17,281 nucleotides of DNA from Syntrophorhabdus sp. GTDB taxonomy: Bacteria; Desulfobacterota; BSN033; UBA1163. Of this stretch, positions 6,678-13,696 are shown in pieces (the first letter of the stretch is position 1; each line of letters opens with the position of its first letter). The notes below the pieces were generated by a model. The model did not search any database, was not told the origin of the DNA, and was given only the letters and a program-made list of their open reading frames with translations. Location of the stretch: NCBI GenBank assembly GCA_020724025.1, contig DYHU01000026.1, positions 1 through 17,281 of the forward strand, read 5' to 3'. Both the position numbers and the translations under genes were made by a program.

Positions 6678-7442
6678 TTATGGACTTTTTCTCTCTTCCG
6701 GCCTCTTCCTCTCCACTCCCTGGGGAGTGAAGACCAGTGTGACCACCTCACCCGATTTGCCAAATTTCTCCAGCAAATTTCCATTGAAGATTAGATCGAG
6801 GCCGCCGGCATTTCCAATCAGGAGTTCGATCCGGTTGGCTGCCTGATAAGAACTCCCTTCTCCGGGTTTGAAGAGGGCTTCTGCCTGCGACAGGCCATTG
6901 ATTTGAATCTGCACCCATGTCTCCTCAATTGCCTTGAGCTCGAGCGAGAAAGGTTTCCCTTCAACAGCAGGGGAGACCTCCGGGGTTTGAGTCGTCGGGA
7001 TGATGGGAAGGGTTTCGCTGGCTTCCGGTTTTTTCGGAGGGGGCCCCACAGGGGGTCCGGATAAATAAGGATGGAGAAAATAGGAAATCAGAAGGCTGGT
7101 GGCGATGATTCCTGAAACCATCCAGATTTGCTTCCGGTTCCATATGGCCTTCCTTAAAGGTTTTCTCCGGGACTTCACTTCCGGAGAGGGGATTTCCTCC
7201 CCTTTTAAAGACCGCTCATAACGGAGAAGGACATCAAGGGAATCGAGTCCGACATATTTGGCATAAGCTGAAAGAAATCCTCTCACATAAATGGGAGAAG
7301 GAAGAAGGTCATACCGGTCCTCCTCAATGGCTTTGAGAAGGTGTTCTCTTACCCTCGTATTCTTTGCCAGCTCTCTCAGGGAGATGTTCTTCAGTTCCCG
7401 CTCTCTCTTGAGGAATTCTCCTAAGGTCTCTTTTTCCTTCAC
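6678..7442 (-). CDS. RodZ-like membrane protein (HTH_25, transmembrane, DUF4115)
   Basis: A 254-residue protein from GTG 7442. An upstream in-frame GTG at 7490 lies inside era, while GGAGGTGAT (7449-7457) sits correctly before 7442 and overlaps the era stop, so translation is probably coupled. An N-terminal Xre-like HTH (about 5-75: LGEFLKRERELKNISLRELA, then PSPIYVRGFLSAYAKYVGL) is followed by a basic linker, one membrane helix (about 107-127) and a proline-rich stretch. A periplasmic beta domain of the DUF4115 type follows (about 165-240: ETWVQIQINGL, LIGNAGGLDLIFNG). This is the RodZ layout; RodZ anchors MreB to the membrane and promotes rod shape. The mre operon on the far side of the window would supply its partners. 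Gene order era-rodZ is unusual for enterics but common outside them. Confidence 0.85.
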   Translation of the reverse strand: MKEKETLGEFLKRERELKNISLRELAKNTRVREHLLKAIEEDRYDLLPSPIYVRGFLSAYAKYVGLDSLDVLLRYERSLKGEEIPSPEVKSRRKPLRKAIWNRKQIWMVSGIIATSLLISYFLHPYLSGPPVGPPPKKPEASETLPIIPTTQTPEVSPAVEGKPFSLELKAIEETWVQIQINGLSQAEALFKPGEGSSYQAANRIELLIGNAGGLDLIFNGNLLEKFGKSGEVVTLVFTPQGVERKRPEERKSP

Positions 7443-7449
7443 CGAACGA

Positions 7450-8352
7450 TCACCTCCGGTGGGGCGAATAACCCAGCTCATCGAGGGCACGAGGATCCTG
7501 TGTCCAATCCCTTTCCACCTTCACCCACAACTCCAGATAAACCCTTTTCCCCAGGAAGGCCTCGATCTCCATTCGCGCCGCCTCCCCGATCTTCTTCAAT
7601 CTCTGACCGCCTTTGCCAATGAGGATCTTCTTCTGAGAATCCTTTTCGACATAGATCGTCCCTTGAATAACCACCAGGTTCTTCTCAGGATGTTCCTTAA
7701 ACGATTCGATGGTCACGGCGGATGAATGAGGAACCTCCTGATAGGTTTGATGGATCACTTTCTCCCGGATCATTTCCGAAACGATCGACCTTTCCGTCTG
7801 GTCCGTGAAGATTTCCTCCGGATAGTAGGGCGGAGATTCGGGGAGGGATTTTAAGATCTCCTCCAGCAAGACTTCCATCCCTTCTCCTGTTACCGCTGAA
7901 ACAGGAATGATCTTCTCAAAGGGATGGAGTCTCTGATACTGATCCATCAGGGGAAGGAGCCTCTCTTTGCGGACCAAATCGATCTTATTGATCACCAGAA
8001 AGGAAATCCCCTTGCTCCCCTTGAGGGATTCGATCATCTTTCGGTCCTCTTCCACAAAAGGGGATTGAGCTTCGATGATGAAGAGGAGGATATCCGCATC
8101 CGAACTCGAGGCAATGGCGGTCTGGACCATCCGCCTGTTCAATTCGGATCGGCCTTCATGGATGCCGGGGGTGTCGAGAAAGATGAGCTGGCCTCCTTCG
8201 ACATTTTTGATGCCGAGGATTCGATTCCGTGTGGTCTGCGGCCTTTCGGTGACGATGGCGATCTTCTCTCCGATGATCCGGTTGAAGAGGGTCGATTTCC
8301 CGACGTTAGGCCTTCCCAGGATGGATATAAAGCCGGATTTAAAAGGGGCCAT
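7450..8352 (-). CDS. era: GTPase Era, 16S rRNA-binding ribosome assembly factor
   Basis: A 300-residue protein of normal length. G1 is GRPNVGKS (13-20), G3 DTPG (60-63), G4 NKID (122-125) and G5 SAVTGEG (152-158). The C-terminal KH domain has IGKGGQRLKKIG (245-256) and ends in the Era signature LELWVKVERDWTQDP followed by ALDELGY. Era binds the 3' end of 16S rRNA through the KH domain and helps mature the 30S subunit. The ATG at 8352 has only a weak ribosome site (GAAAG). The stop TGA lies inside the ribosome site of the RodZ-like gene. lon lies 123 bp upstream on the same strand, with opposed octamer arrays between them. Confidence 0.98.
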   Translation of the reverse strand: MAPFKSGFISILGRPNVGKSTLFNRIIGEKIAIVTERPQTTRNRILGIKNVEGGQLIFLDTPGIHEGRSELNRRMVQTAIASSSDADILLFIIEAQSPFVEEDRKMIESLKGSKGISFLVINKIDLVRKERLLPLMDQYQRLHPFEKIIPVSAVTGEGMEVLLEEILKSLPESPPYYPEEIFTDQTERSIVSEMIREKVIHQTYQEVPHSSAVTIESFKEHPEKNLVVIQGTIYVEKDSQKKILIGKGGQRLKKIGEAARMEIEAFLGKRVYLELWVKVERDWTQDPRALDELGYSPHRR

Positions 8353-8379
8353 CTTTCAGTGATGAGTCTGGTGTTAATG

Positions 8380-8460
8380 GTCTCATAGTCTCGTAGTCTT
8401 ATTGTCCTGTAGTCTCATGATCTTTTACTATTCGACTAACAGACTATGGGACTAATGACT
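8380..8460. repeat. Opposed arrays of degenerate GACTANNN octamers
   Basis: From 8380 five 8-bp units starting GTCT/GTCC run in tandem (GTCTCATA, GTCTCGTA, GTCTTATT, GTCCTGTA, GTCTCATG). From 8427 the complementary orientation follows (ACTATTCG, ACTAACAG, ACTATGGG, ACTAATG). Read strand-wise, the units are GACTANNN pointing away from a short AT-rich centre (8420-8426). The units repeat strictly every 8 bp, the last being 7 bp. The segment fills most of the lon-era gap. Confidence 0.65.
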
Positions 8461-8475
8461 CCGAGCTCTATATTC

Positions 8476-10809
8476 TTATGCAGGTAAGGTCAAATCAAAA
8501 ACTTCCTGGATGTGTTCGACCAGGATGAAGCTCATCTCCTTTTTGATATATTCCGGGATATCCTCCAGATTCTCCTCATTCTTTTTAGGAAGGATGATGG
8601 TCTTCACTCCGGCCCTCCGGCCGGCCAGGATCTTCTCTTTTATCCCTCCCACCGGCAACACCCTGCCACTCAATGTCAGCTCACCGGTCATGGCAACATC
8701 GTGGGGAACAGGCTTCCCTCTCAGGAGAGAGAGGACAGCCGTGGCAATGGCGATCCCTGCCGAAGGCCCGTCTTTTGGGGTTGCTCCCGCCGGAATGTGG
8801 ATGTGGATATCCCATTCCTGATAGAAATTTTCCGGAACCTCAAGAGAGCGGGCATTGGCCCGGATATAGGAGAGGGCGGCCTGGGCCGATTCTTTCATCA
8901 CCTCCCCAAGAGAACCTGTTAAGAGGAGCCCTTTGTCCCCTTTCATCTTGGAGGTCTCGATGAAGATGATATCTCCTCCATTCTCCGTCCATGCGAGTCC
9001 CGTGGCCACACCGATTCGGTCTTTCTCCTGGGCAACCTCCCGGAAGAATTTTCTCGGCCCCAGAAATCCCTCAACCACGGATTCACTGACAACCTCTTCG
9101 GGCCGATTCCCCAGTGCGACTTCTTTGGCGATCTTGCGGCAGACGGTGGCGATCTCCCTTTCCAGGTTCCGCAGACCCGCTTCCCGGGTATACTCCCGGA
9201 TGATCTTATAGACCGCCTCTGTTGTAAAGGAGAGGGAGTGATCCTTCAGCCCGTTCTCCTCCTTTTGGTGGGAAATCAGAAACCGGAAACTGATCTTCTC
9301 CTTCTCCTCTTCCGTATATCCCGGGATAGGAATGACCTCCATCCGGTCTAAAAGCGCAGGAGGGATGGGCGACAGGGTATTGGCCGTCGTGATGAAGAGG
9401 ACATGAGAGAGGTCGAAGGGAACATCCAAATAATGGTCGGTGAAGGAAAAGTTCTGCTCGGGATCGAGTGCTTCCAGGAGGGCGGCCGCCGGATCCCCAC
9501 GGACATCCTGACCGATCTTATCAACCTCATCGAGCATAAAGACCGGATTGGAGGTCCCTGCCCTTTTCATCTCCTGAATGACCCTTCCCGGAAGGGCTCC
9601 CACATAGGTCCTGCGATGGCCCCGGATCTCCGCCTCATCCCTCACCCCTCCGAGGGAGATACGGATAAATTTCCTCTCCAGGGCGCGGGCAATGGAGCGT
9701 CCCAGAGAAGTCTTCCCCACTCCTGGCGGCCCCACAAAACAGAGGATCGGCCCCTTCATGGGATCCTTCAATTTCTTGACCGCCAAAAATTCGAGGATTC
9801 GATCCTTCACCTTTTCGAGGTCGTAATGGTCCTTGTTGAGGATGGTCTGTGCCCTTTCAAGGTCAAGGTTGTCCGTGGTCTTCTTATCCCATGGAATATT
9901 GATGAGGTAGTCGAGATAAGTCCTCGAGACGGTATACTCGGCTGAGATTGGATTCATCCGTTCGAGACGATGAATCTCCTTATGAGCGATCTCCTCCACC
10001 TTCTGCGGCATTCCGGCGGCCTGAACCTTTTCGCGAAGTTCGTGAATCTCCGCCAGATAGGGGTCCTCATCATGAGTCTCTCTCTGTCCCCTTACCGGAG
10101 GGCGAAGCGGATGCTCTCTGGCTGATTTCCCCGTCTCCTTGCACGGGGTGAAGAGCAGATGGGGTCTCAGGGGAAACGATGGAAACTCCCGGTTAAAAAG
10201 GTCGAAGGCCTTCTTCAATCTTTCAAGAGGATCGATCGTTTCAAAGACCTCCTGCTGATCCTTCAATCCCAGACGGAGGGTGATGGCGATCAGATCGGCC
10301 AGCCTGCCCGGATGTTCGACCTGATCGAGCGTCTTTAACACCTCATCGGGCAGGGGCCTTCCTGCGGAGAGGGAGATTTTAAAGAGTGTTCCGATGCTCT
10401 GAACAAGTGTCTCGGAGAGGAAGCTTTTCTCCCAGGGCTCTACCACTTCCCTCACATCGGCCCTCAAATAGGGGGGCTCCTGAACGATGTTCTGGACAAA
10501 GACCCGCGAAAGACCTTCCACAAAGACCTTCATTCCCCTGTTGGGCAATTTGACCAGTTGAAGGATCCTGCAGACCGTCCCCACGGGGAGGAGATCTTTG
10601 GGTTGAGGATCTTTAGGAAAAGGGGCGCGTGGATAGACACATCCGATGAGACTATTTTCCAGGACAGATTTATTCAGAAGGGTGAATGCCTCCTCGGACT
10701 GGAGAAAGAGGGGAGCGACTACATAAGGGAAGATAACCGTATCCTTGAGAGGAATGAAAGGGAGTCGTTGAGGTATGGAGTAGCTTTCTGTCTTATGGAG
10801 ATATTTCAC
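8476..10809 (-). CDS. lon: ATP-dependent protease Lon
   Basis: A 777-residue protein, full length. The N-terminal substrate-binding domain starts at RLPFIPLKDTVIFPYVVAPL. The AAA+ module has Walker A GPPGVGKT (360-367), Walker B PVFMLDEVDKI and sensor residues in FITTANT. The protease domain has catalytic Ser683 in PKDGPSAG and Lys726 in GGIKEKI. Lon is a soluble hexamer that degrades misfolded and regulatory proteins. The start is GTG 10809 with GAGG separated from it by a run of seven T. Upstream lies a 236-bp inverted repeat and, 325 bp away, a near-consensus promoter, so the message has a long leader. No heat-shock promoter was seen. An era operon follows after 123 bp. Confidence 0.98.
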   Translation of the reverse strand: MKYLHKTESYSIPQRLPFIPLKDTVIFPYVVAPLFLQSEEAFTLLNKSVLENSLIGCVYPRAPFPKDPQPKDLLPVGTVCRILQLVKLPNRGMKVFVEGLSRVFVQNIVQEPPYLRADVREVVEPWEKSFLSETLVQSIGTLFKISLSAGRPLPDEVLKTLDQVEHPGRLADLIAITLRLGLKDQQEVFETIDPLERLKKAFDLFNREFPSFPLRPHLLFTPCKETGKSAREHPLRPPVRGQRETHDEDPYLAEIHELREKVQAAGMPQKVEEIAHKEIHRLERMNPISAEYTVSRTYLDYLINIPWDKKTTDNLDLERAQTILNKDHYDLEKVKDRILEFLAVKKLKDPMKGPILCFVGPPGVGKTSLGRSIARALERKFIRISLGGVRDEAEIRGHRRTYVGALPGRVIQEMKRAGTSNPVFMLDEVDKIGQDVRGDPAAALLEALDPEQNFSFTDHYLDVPFDLSHVLFITTANTLSPIPPALLDRMEVIPIPGYTEEEKEKISFRFLISHQKEENGLKDHSLSFTTEAVYKIIREYTREAGLRNLEREIATVCRKIAKEVALGNRPEEVVSESVVEGFLGPRKFFREVAQEKDRIGVATGLAWTENGGDIIFIETSKMKGDKGLLLTGSLGEVMKESAQAALSYIRANARSLEVPENFYQEWDIHIHIPAGATPKDGPSAGIAIATAVLSLLRGKPVPHDVAMTGELTLSGRVLPVGGIKEKILAGRRAGVKTIILPKKNEENLEDIPEYIKKEMSFILVEHIQEVFDLTLPA

Positions 10810-10824
10810 AAAAAAACCTCATTC

Positions 10825-11060
10825 GTAACACTTTAGCGCTTTGTAAAATCGCCCCCATGGGACACCGGTCAGGGAGGCTGAAAAAGTTTTAGAGCGGAAA
10901 CATCTTCCCTGATCATTTAGATGGCTCCAAAAGGATGGCTGAGTCCGGTTCATTTTCTTTGTTTCCTACGATAAAAATAAAAGCCCGCATTCTAAAACTT
11001 TGAAAGCATCTCTGACCGGTGTTCCATCTCACCCCATTTCAAAGCGCTAAAGTTTTACCC
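10825..11060. repeat. Long imperfect inverted repeat in the lon leader
   Basis: Two arms of about 75 bp (10825-10899 and 10985-11060) match each other in opposite orientation. The outer 19 bases pair at 18 positions (GTAACACTTTAGCGCTTTG against its complement). Other matched blocks are ACCGGTCAG and AAAGTTTTAGA. The inner 85 bp are unique. On the lon transcript the foot of the stem lies a few bases before the GAGG ribosome site. A 44-codon frame (10953 down to 10819) crosses the loop and one arm and stops inside that GAGG. Its product (many Phe, Trp, Cys) does not look like a conserved protein. Part of the outer arm recurs at 3561-3579. Confidence 0.75.
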
Positions 11061-11133
11061 TCATTCAAATCAAAATATGGCTCTTCAGGGTCTAATGCGG
11101 GTGAAGGAGCTCTCTCAGAAATAACGGAAATAT

Positions 11134-11161
11134 ATTATATAAAAACGGTGGACTTTGTCAA
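11134..11161 (-). promoter_or_regulatory. Near-consensus sigma70 promoter reading towards lon
   Basis: On the minus strand TTGACA (11156-11161), a 16-nt spacer and TATAAT (11134-11139). Both hexamers are perfect. The -35 includes the TGA stop codon of the TlpA-like gene. The start near 11127 would give lon a leader of about 320 nt that contains the inverted repeat. Confidence 0.7.
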
Positions 11162-11742
11162 CGAAGGTTGAACAGTTCTCTGATGGCGGAAAAGGCCTCC
11201 GGCCCGCACCAATCCCTCTGACCAACGACCATGCCCTCCACCAGGCCCTCCCCGTTGATCAGGAAAGCGGTGGGAATCATCCTGACCCCGTAGGTGCGTG
11301 CAATCTGCTCCTTGTTATCGAGGAGCACCGGCAGGGTGACCCGTTGATTTTTAATAACATTCTTCACCTTTTTTTCTTTCTCTCCGTCAATGGCAATGGT
11401 CAGGATCTCAATCTGCCCCCTATTCCTCTCAAAAAATTTTTCCAGAAGAACGATATCCTCTTTACAGGCCGGACACCAGGACCCCCAGAAAAAGAGTAGT
11501 AGGGGTTTCCCTTTATATTCATTCAGGGAGATTTGCTTTCCATTCAGATCTTTGAGAGAGAAAGGAGGGGCTTCCTTCCTGGCTTGAGATCTCTGAACGC
11601 CAAAGGATTCGCAAGCAGAAGTCTTCTGGAGAGAAGGCGAAGGGTCTTTTGCCTGAAGGGGTGGCATTGCCGGGGTGAGAGTCCCACACGCAATCAGAAA
11701 AAATAGGCCGATCCATCTCATGGGCGCCGAAAGAAAAGCCAT
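11158..11742 (-). CDS. TlpA/ResA-like thioredoxin, exported, possible lipoprotein
   Basis: A 194-residue protein from ATG 11742; an internal ATG at codon 8 is equally possible, and neither has a clear ribosome site. The N-terminal hydrophobic stretch WIGLFFLIACGT ends in a lipobox-like LIAC (C19), so it may be lipid-anchored facing the periplasm. The thioredoxin domain starts at APPFSLKDLNGKQISL, with WGSWCPAC (C90, C93) and the cis-Pro in RMIPTAFLI (P157). TlpA/ResA proteins reduce disulfides in apo-cytochrome c or copper-site assembly proteins using electrons from a membrane transporter such as CcdA/DsbD. No cytochrome maturation gene is adjacent. A weak promoter (TTGACG 11772-11777, TAGCCT 11749-11754) would start the message almost at the ATG. 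Confidence 0.88.
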   Translation of the reverse strand: MAFLSAPMRWIGLFFLIACGTLTPAMPPLQAKDPSPSLQKTSACESFGVQRSQARKEAPPFSLKDLNGKQISLNEYKGKPLLLFFWGSWCPACKEDIVLLEKFFERNRGQIEILTIAIDGEKEKKVKNVIKNQRVTLPVLLDNKEQIARTYGVRMIPTAFLINGEGLVEGMVVGQRDWCGPEAFSAIRELFNLR

Positions 11743-11823
11743 ATCAAAAGGCTAAAATATAAATGAGGATACGTCAATATCTCCTTGAAAACCGATTGAA
11801 GAAATGGTAAGGTGGCATATCAT

Positions 11824-12065
11824 TATAATCTTTCATGACGGAGTCATCACCTCCCGTTCATACGGGACGGGCTTGAACAATATAAATACTCCGGGTGCTT
11901 GGGTTAAGGTTAAGGTGACGAAGCCCGTTTCGTTTACTGGTGAAGGTAACGTGCAAAGAACGAAGAGACGATAAACGTAGCCTTTTATTAACGATACGGG
12001 CATCCTTGCCGTTACCGTTGTACGAAACCCTAATTTTCTTAATGGTGGAATGAACCTTATCGGGT
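11824..12065. other. Structured intergenic region upstream of ssb
   Basis: About 240 bp without a credible gene but with several paired segments: ATGAC/GTCAT (11835-11847), CCCGT/ACGGG (11853-11866), ACGGGCTT/AAGCCCGT (11867-11874 with 11921-11928), and the nested pairs GTTTCGT/ACGAAAC (11927-11933 with 12022-12028) and GGTAACG/CGTTACC (11945-11951 with 12010-12016). A TATAAT box lies at 11824-11829 without a well-placed -35. A 78-codon minus-strand frame crosses the whole region but has no usable ribosome site. A structured leader, an independent RNA or a multicopy repeat are all possible. Confidence 0.4.
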
Positions 12066-12087
12066 CCATTCCTTAAAGGAGGGGGCT

Positions 12088-12510
12088 ATGGCTGGGGTAA
12101 ATAAGGTGATTCTCATCGGTCATTTGGGGGCGGATCCGGAAGTTAAATTTCTCGGCAGCGGCACCCAGGTCGCTAATTTCCGCATGGCGACAACGGAAAA
12201 CAGGGTTAACCGCTCCTCCGGCGAGAAGGTCGCCATGACCGAGTGGCATCGGATCGTGGCCTTTGGCAGATTGGCAGAGATTTGCGGACAGTATCTGAAC
12301 AAGGGAAAACAGGTCTATATCGAGGGCCGGCTTCGAACACGCTCATGGGAAGACAAGGATGGAAACCGGAGGTTCACCACGGAGATTGTCGCTAACCAGA
12401 TGCTGATGTTAGGATCACCGGGAGCGGCTGTTGAAGGTCCCCCCTCTGAGAAGGAACTGGATATCGACCACGAGGGAAGTCACGGCCCCGAGGATGATGT
12501 GCCCTTCTGA
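12088..12510 (+). CDS. ssb: Single-stranded DNA-binding protein
   Basis: A 140-residue protein. AAAGGAGGGGG is ideally placed before ATG 12088. The OB-fold starts [18 protein letters not shown] and includes [50 protein letters not shown] and YEV-like [12 protein letters not shown] short acidic linker leads to the C-terminal tip DDVPF, which recruits repair and replication proteins. Length is shorter than enteric SSB (about 178) but common in Deltaproteobacteria. SSB works as a tetramer at forks and repair sites. The gene is alone on its strand and convergent with the mre operon; a perfect 28-bp palindrome separates it from rodA. Confidence 0.98.
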   Translation: MAGVNKVILIGHLGADPEVKFLGSGTQVANFRMATTENRVNRSSGEKVAMTEWHRIVAFGRLAEICGQYLNKGKQVYIEGRLRTRSWEDKDGNRRFTTEIVANQMLMLGSPGAAVEGPPSEKELDIDHEGSHGPEDDVPF

Positions 12511-12511
12511 T

Positions 12512-12597
12512 AGTTCGGAGTAATTTAGTTCGGAGTCTTAAATCTTTAATCTCCGAACTCTGTAGGGGCAATTCATGAATTGCCCCTACTCCGAACT
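12512..12597. repeat. Perfect 28-bp palindrome flanked by AGTTCGGAG boxes (copy 1)
   Basis: The palindrome at 12562-12589 has arms GTAGGGGCAATTCA and its exact complement. AGTTCGGAG occurs at 12512 and 12527 and its complement CTCCGAACT at 12551 and 12589. It lies between the convergent ends of ssb and rodA and could act as a bidirectional terminator, although no long T-run follows. An identical palindrome is at 16164-16191. Confidence 0.8.
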
Positions 12598-12598
12598 T

Positions 12599-13696
12599 TC
12601 AGAAGAGAAATCTTCTCATGCTCACATTGAGGAGGAGGCCGATTCCGATCAGTGTGGAGAGGAGGAAAGAACCTCCGTAGCTAAGCAGGGGAAGAGGAAT
12701 TCCCACCACCGGCATCAATCCCAATACCATCCCGATATTGATGAAGATGTGCCAGAAGAGCATGGCCACCACGCCAAAAGAGAGGATGGCGCCGAACCGG
12801 TCCTTCGACCCTATGGCTATTCGAAGACCCCACTGAATCAGTAAAAAATAGAGTCCCACCAGAACGAAGCATCCGACCAGGCCCCATTCCTCTCCCAGAG
12901 CGGAGAAGATGAAATCGGTGTGTTGTTCAGGCAGAAATCCGAGCTTGCATTGTGTTCCCTTCATAAATCCTTTTCCGAAGATCCCGCCTGATCCGACGGC
13001 GATCTTCGATTGGATGAGATGATAGCCGGCGCCCAGAGGATCGAGGTCCGGATTGAAGAAGATGATGATCCGGCGCTTCTGATAATCCTTCAGGAATCTC
13101 CATGCGAGGGGAAGGATTAAGCCTCCGATCACCCCGAGGGTGATGAGAGAGGACCAGCGAACCTTAACAAAGATCAGGATCGAGAGGAAGACCAGAAGAA
13201 GAATGATGGCTGTCCCCAGATCGGGCTGTTTAAGGATGAGAGCCATTGGCAAAAAAAGGAGGAAAAAGGGGAAAGCAAGATGTCTCAATGAATAACCCTC
13301 CCGGCCCGGAGATCTCTGGAAAAACTTTGCCAGAGCCATGATGAGTGAAATCTTTACGAATTCGGAAGGCTGAAATGTGAGGGTACCTACTTTGACCCAT
13401 CGCTGGGCGCCCGAGGTGATAATCCCGTAACCCAGAACGAGTATTAAAAGGATCACGGCAGTGGTATAGACGATATAGGCGAAATCCGTATAGTACCGGT
13501 ATTCGACAAAGGCAATGCCCAACATGGCTCCCAGGCCGATGGTCAGCCAGAGGATCTGTTTCAAATAGAGGGGCGTGCCGGCTGCCTCTCCATTCGATGT
13601 GACGCTGTAAAGATTGAGAATCCCAATCGAAGCGATGAGAAGGACCATCCCCAGCAAAGCCCAGTCAAAATGGATAAAGAGGCGTCGATCAATCAT
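12599..13696 (-). CDS. rodA: RodA, peptidoglycan glycosyltransferase of the elongasome (SEDS)
   Basis: A 365-residue integral membrane protein with about ten hydrophobic segments. SEDS motifs are AQRWVKVG (97-104), FQPSEFVKI (108-116), QPDLGTA (157-163), EQHTDFIFSALGEEWG (257-272, with D261 at the position of the essential Asp) and PVVGIPLPLLSYGGS (329-343). RodA polymerises lipid II together with PBP2 for side-wall growth. The start ATG 13696 overlaps the end of the PBP2 gene by 8 bp, so the two are translated together. It is the last gene of the mre operon. The stop is followed within 10 bp by the 28-bp palindrome. Confidence 0.97.
   Translation of the reverse strand: MIDRRLFIHFDWALLGMVLLIASIGILNLYSVTSNGEAAGTPLYLKQILWLTIGLGAMLGIAFVEYRYYTDFAYIVYTTAVILLILVLGYGIITSGAQRWVKVGTLTFQPSEFVKISLIMALAKFFQRSPGREGYSLRHLAFPFFLLFLPMALILKQPDLGTAIILLLVFLSILIFVKVRWSSLITLGVIGGLILPLAWRFLKDYQKRRIIIFFNPDLDPLGAGYHLIQSKIAVGSGGIFGKGFMKGTQCKLGFLPEQHTDFIFSALGEEWGLVGCFVLVGLYFLLIQWGLRIAIGSKDRFGAILSFGVVAMLFWHIFINIGMVLGLMPVVGIPLPLLSYGGSFLLSTLIGIGLLLNVSMRRFLF

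Noticed and set aside
7443..7490. Longer start of the RodZ-like gene at GTG 7490
   Set aside because: It lies inside the era coding region and has no ribosome site, whereas GGAGGTGAT is correctly placed before GTG 7442.
8380..8460. CRISPR array
   Set aside because: The units are 8 bp, degenerate and contiguous, with no spacers and no cas genes nearby.
9403..9945. Plus-strand open frame of 180 codons
   Set aside because: It is antisense to the AAA+ domain of lon and has no protein family features.
11833..12069. Minus-strand 78-codon frame upstream of ssb as a gene
   Set aside because: It has no usable ribosome site: the only purine tract abuts the ATG. It also lies wholly inside a region with many paired segments. 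Kept only as part of the structured-region finding.
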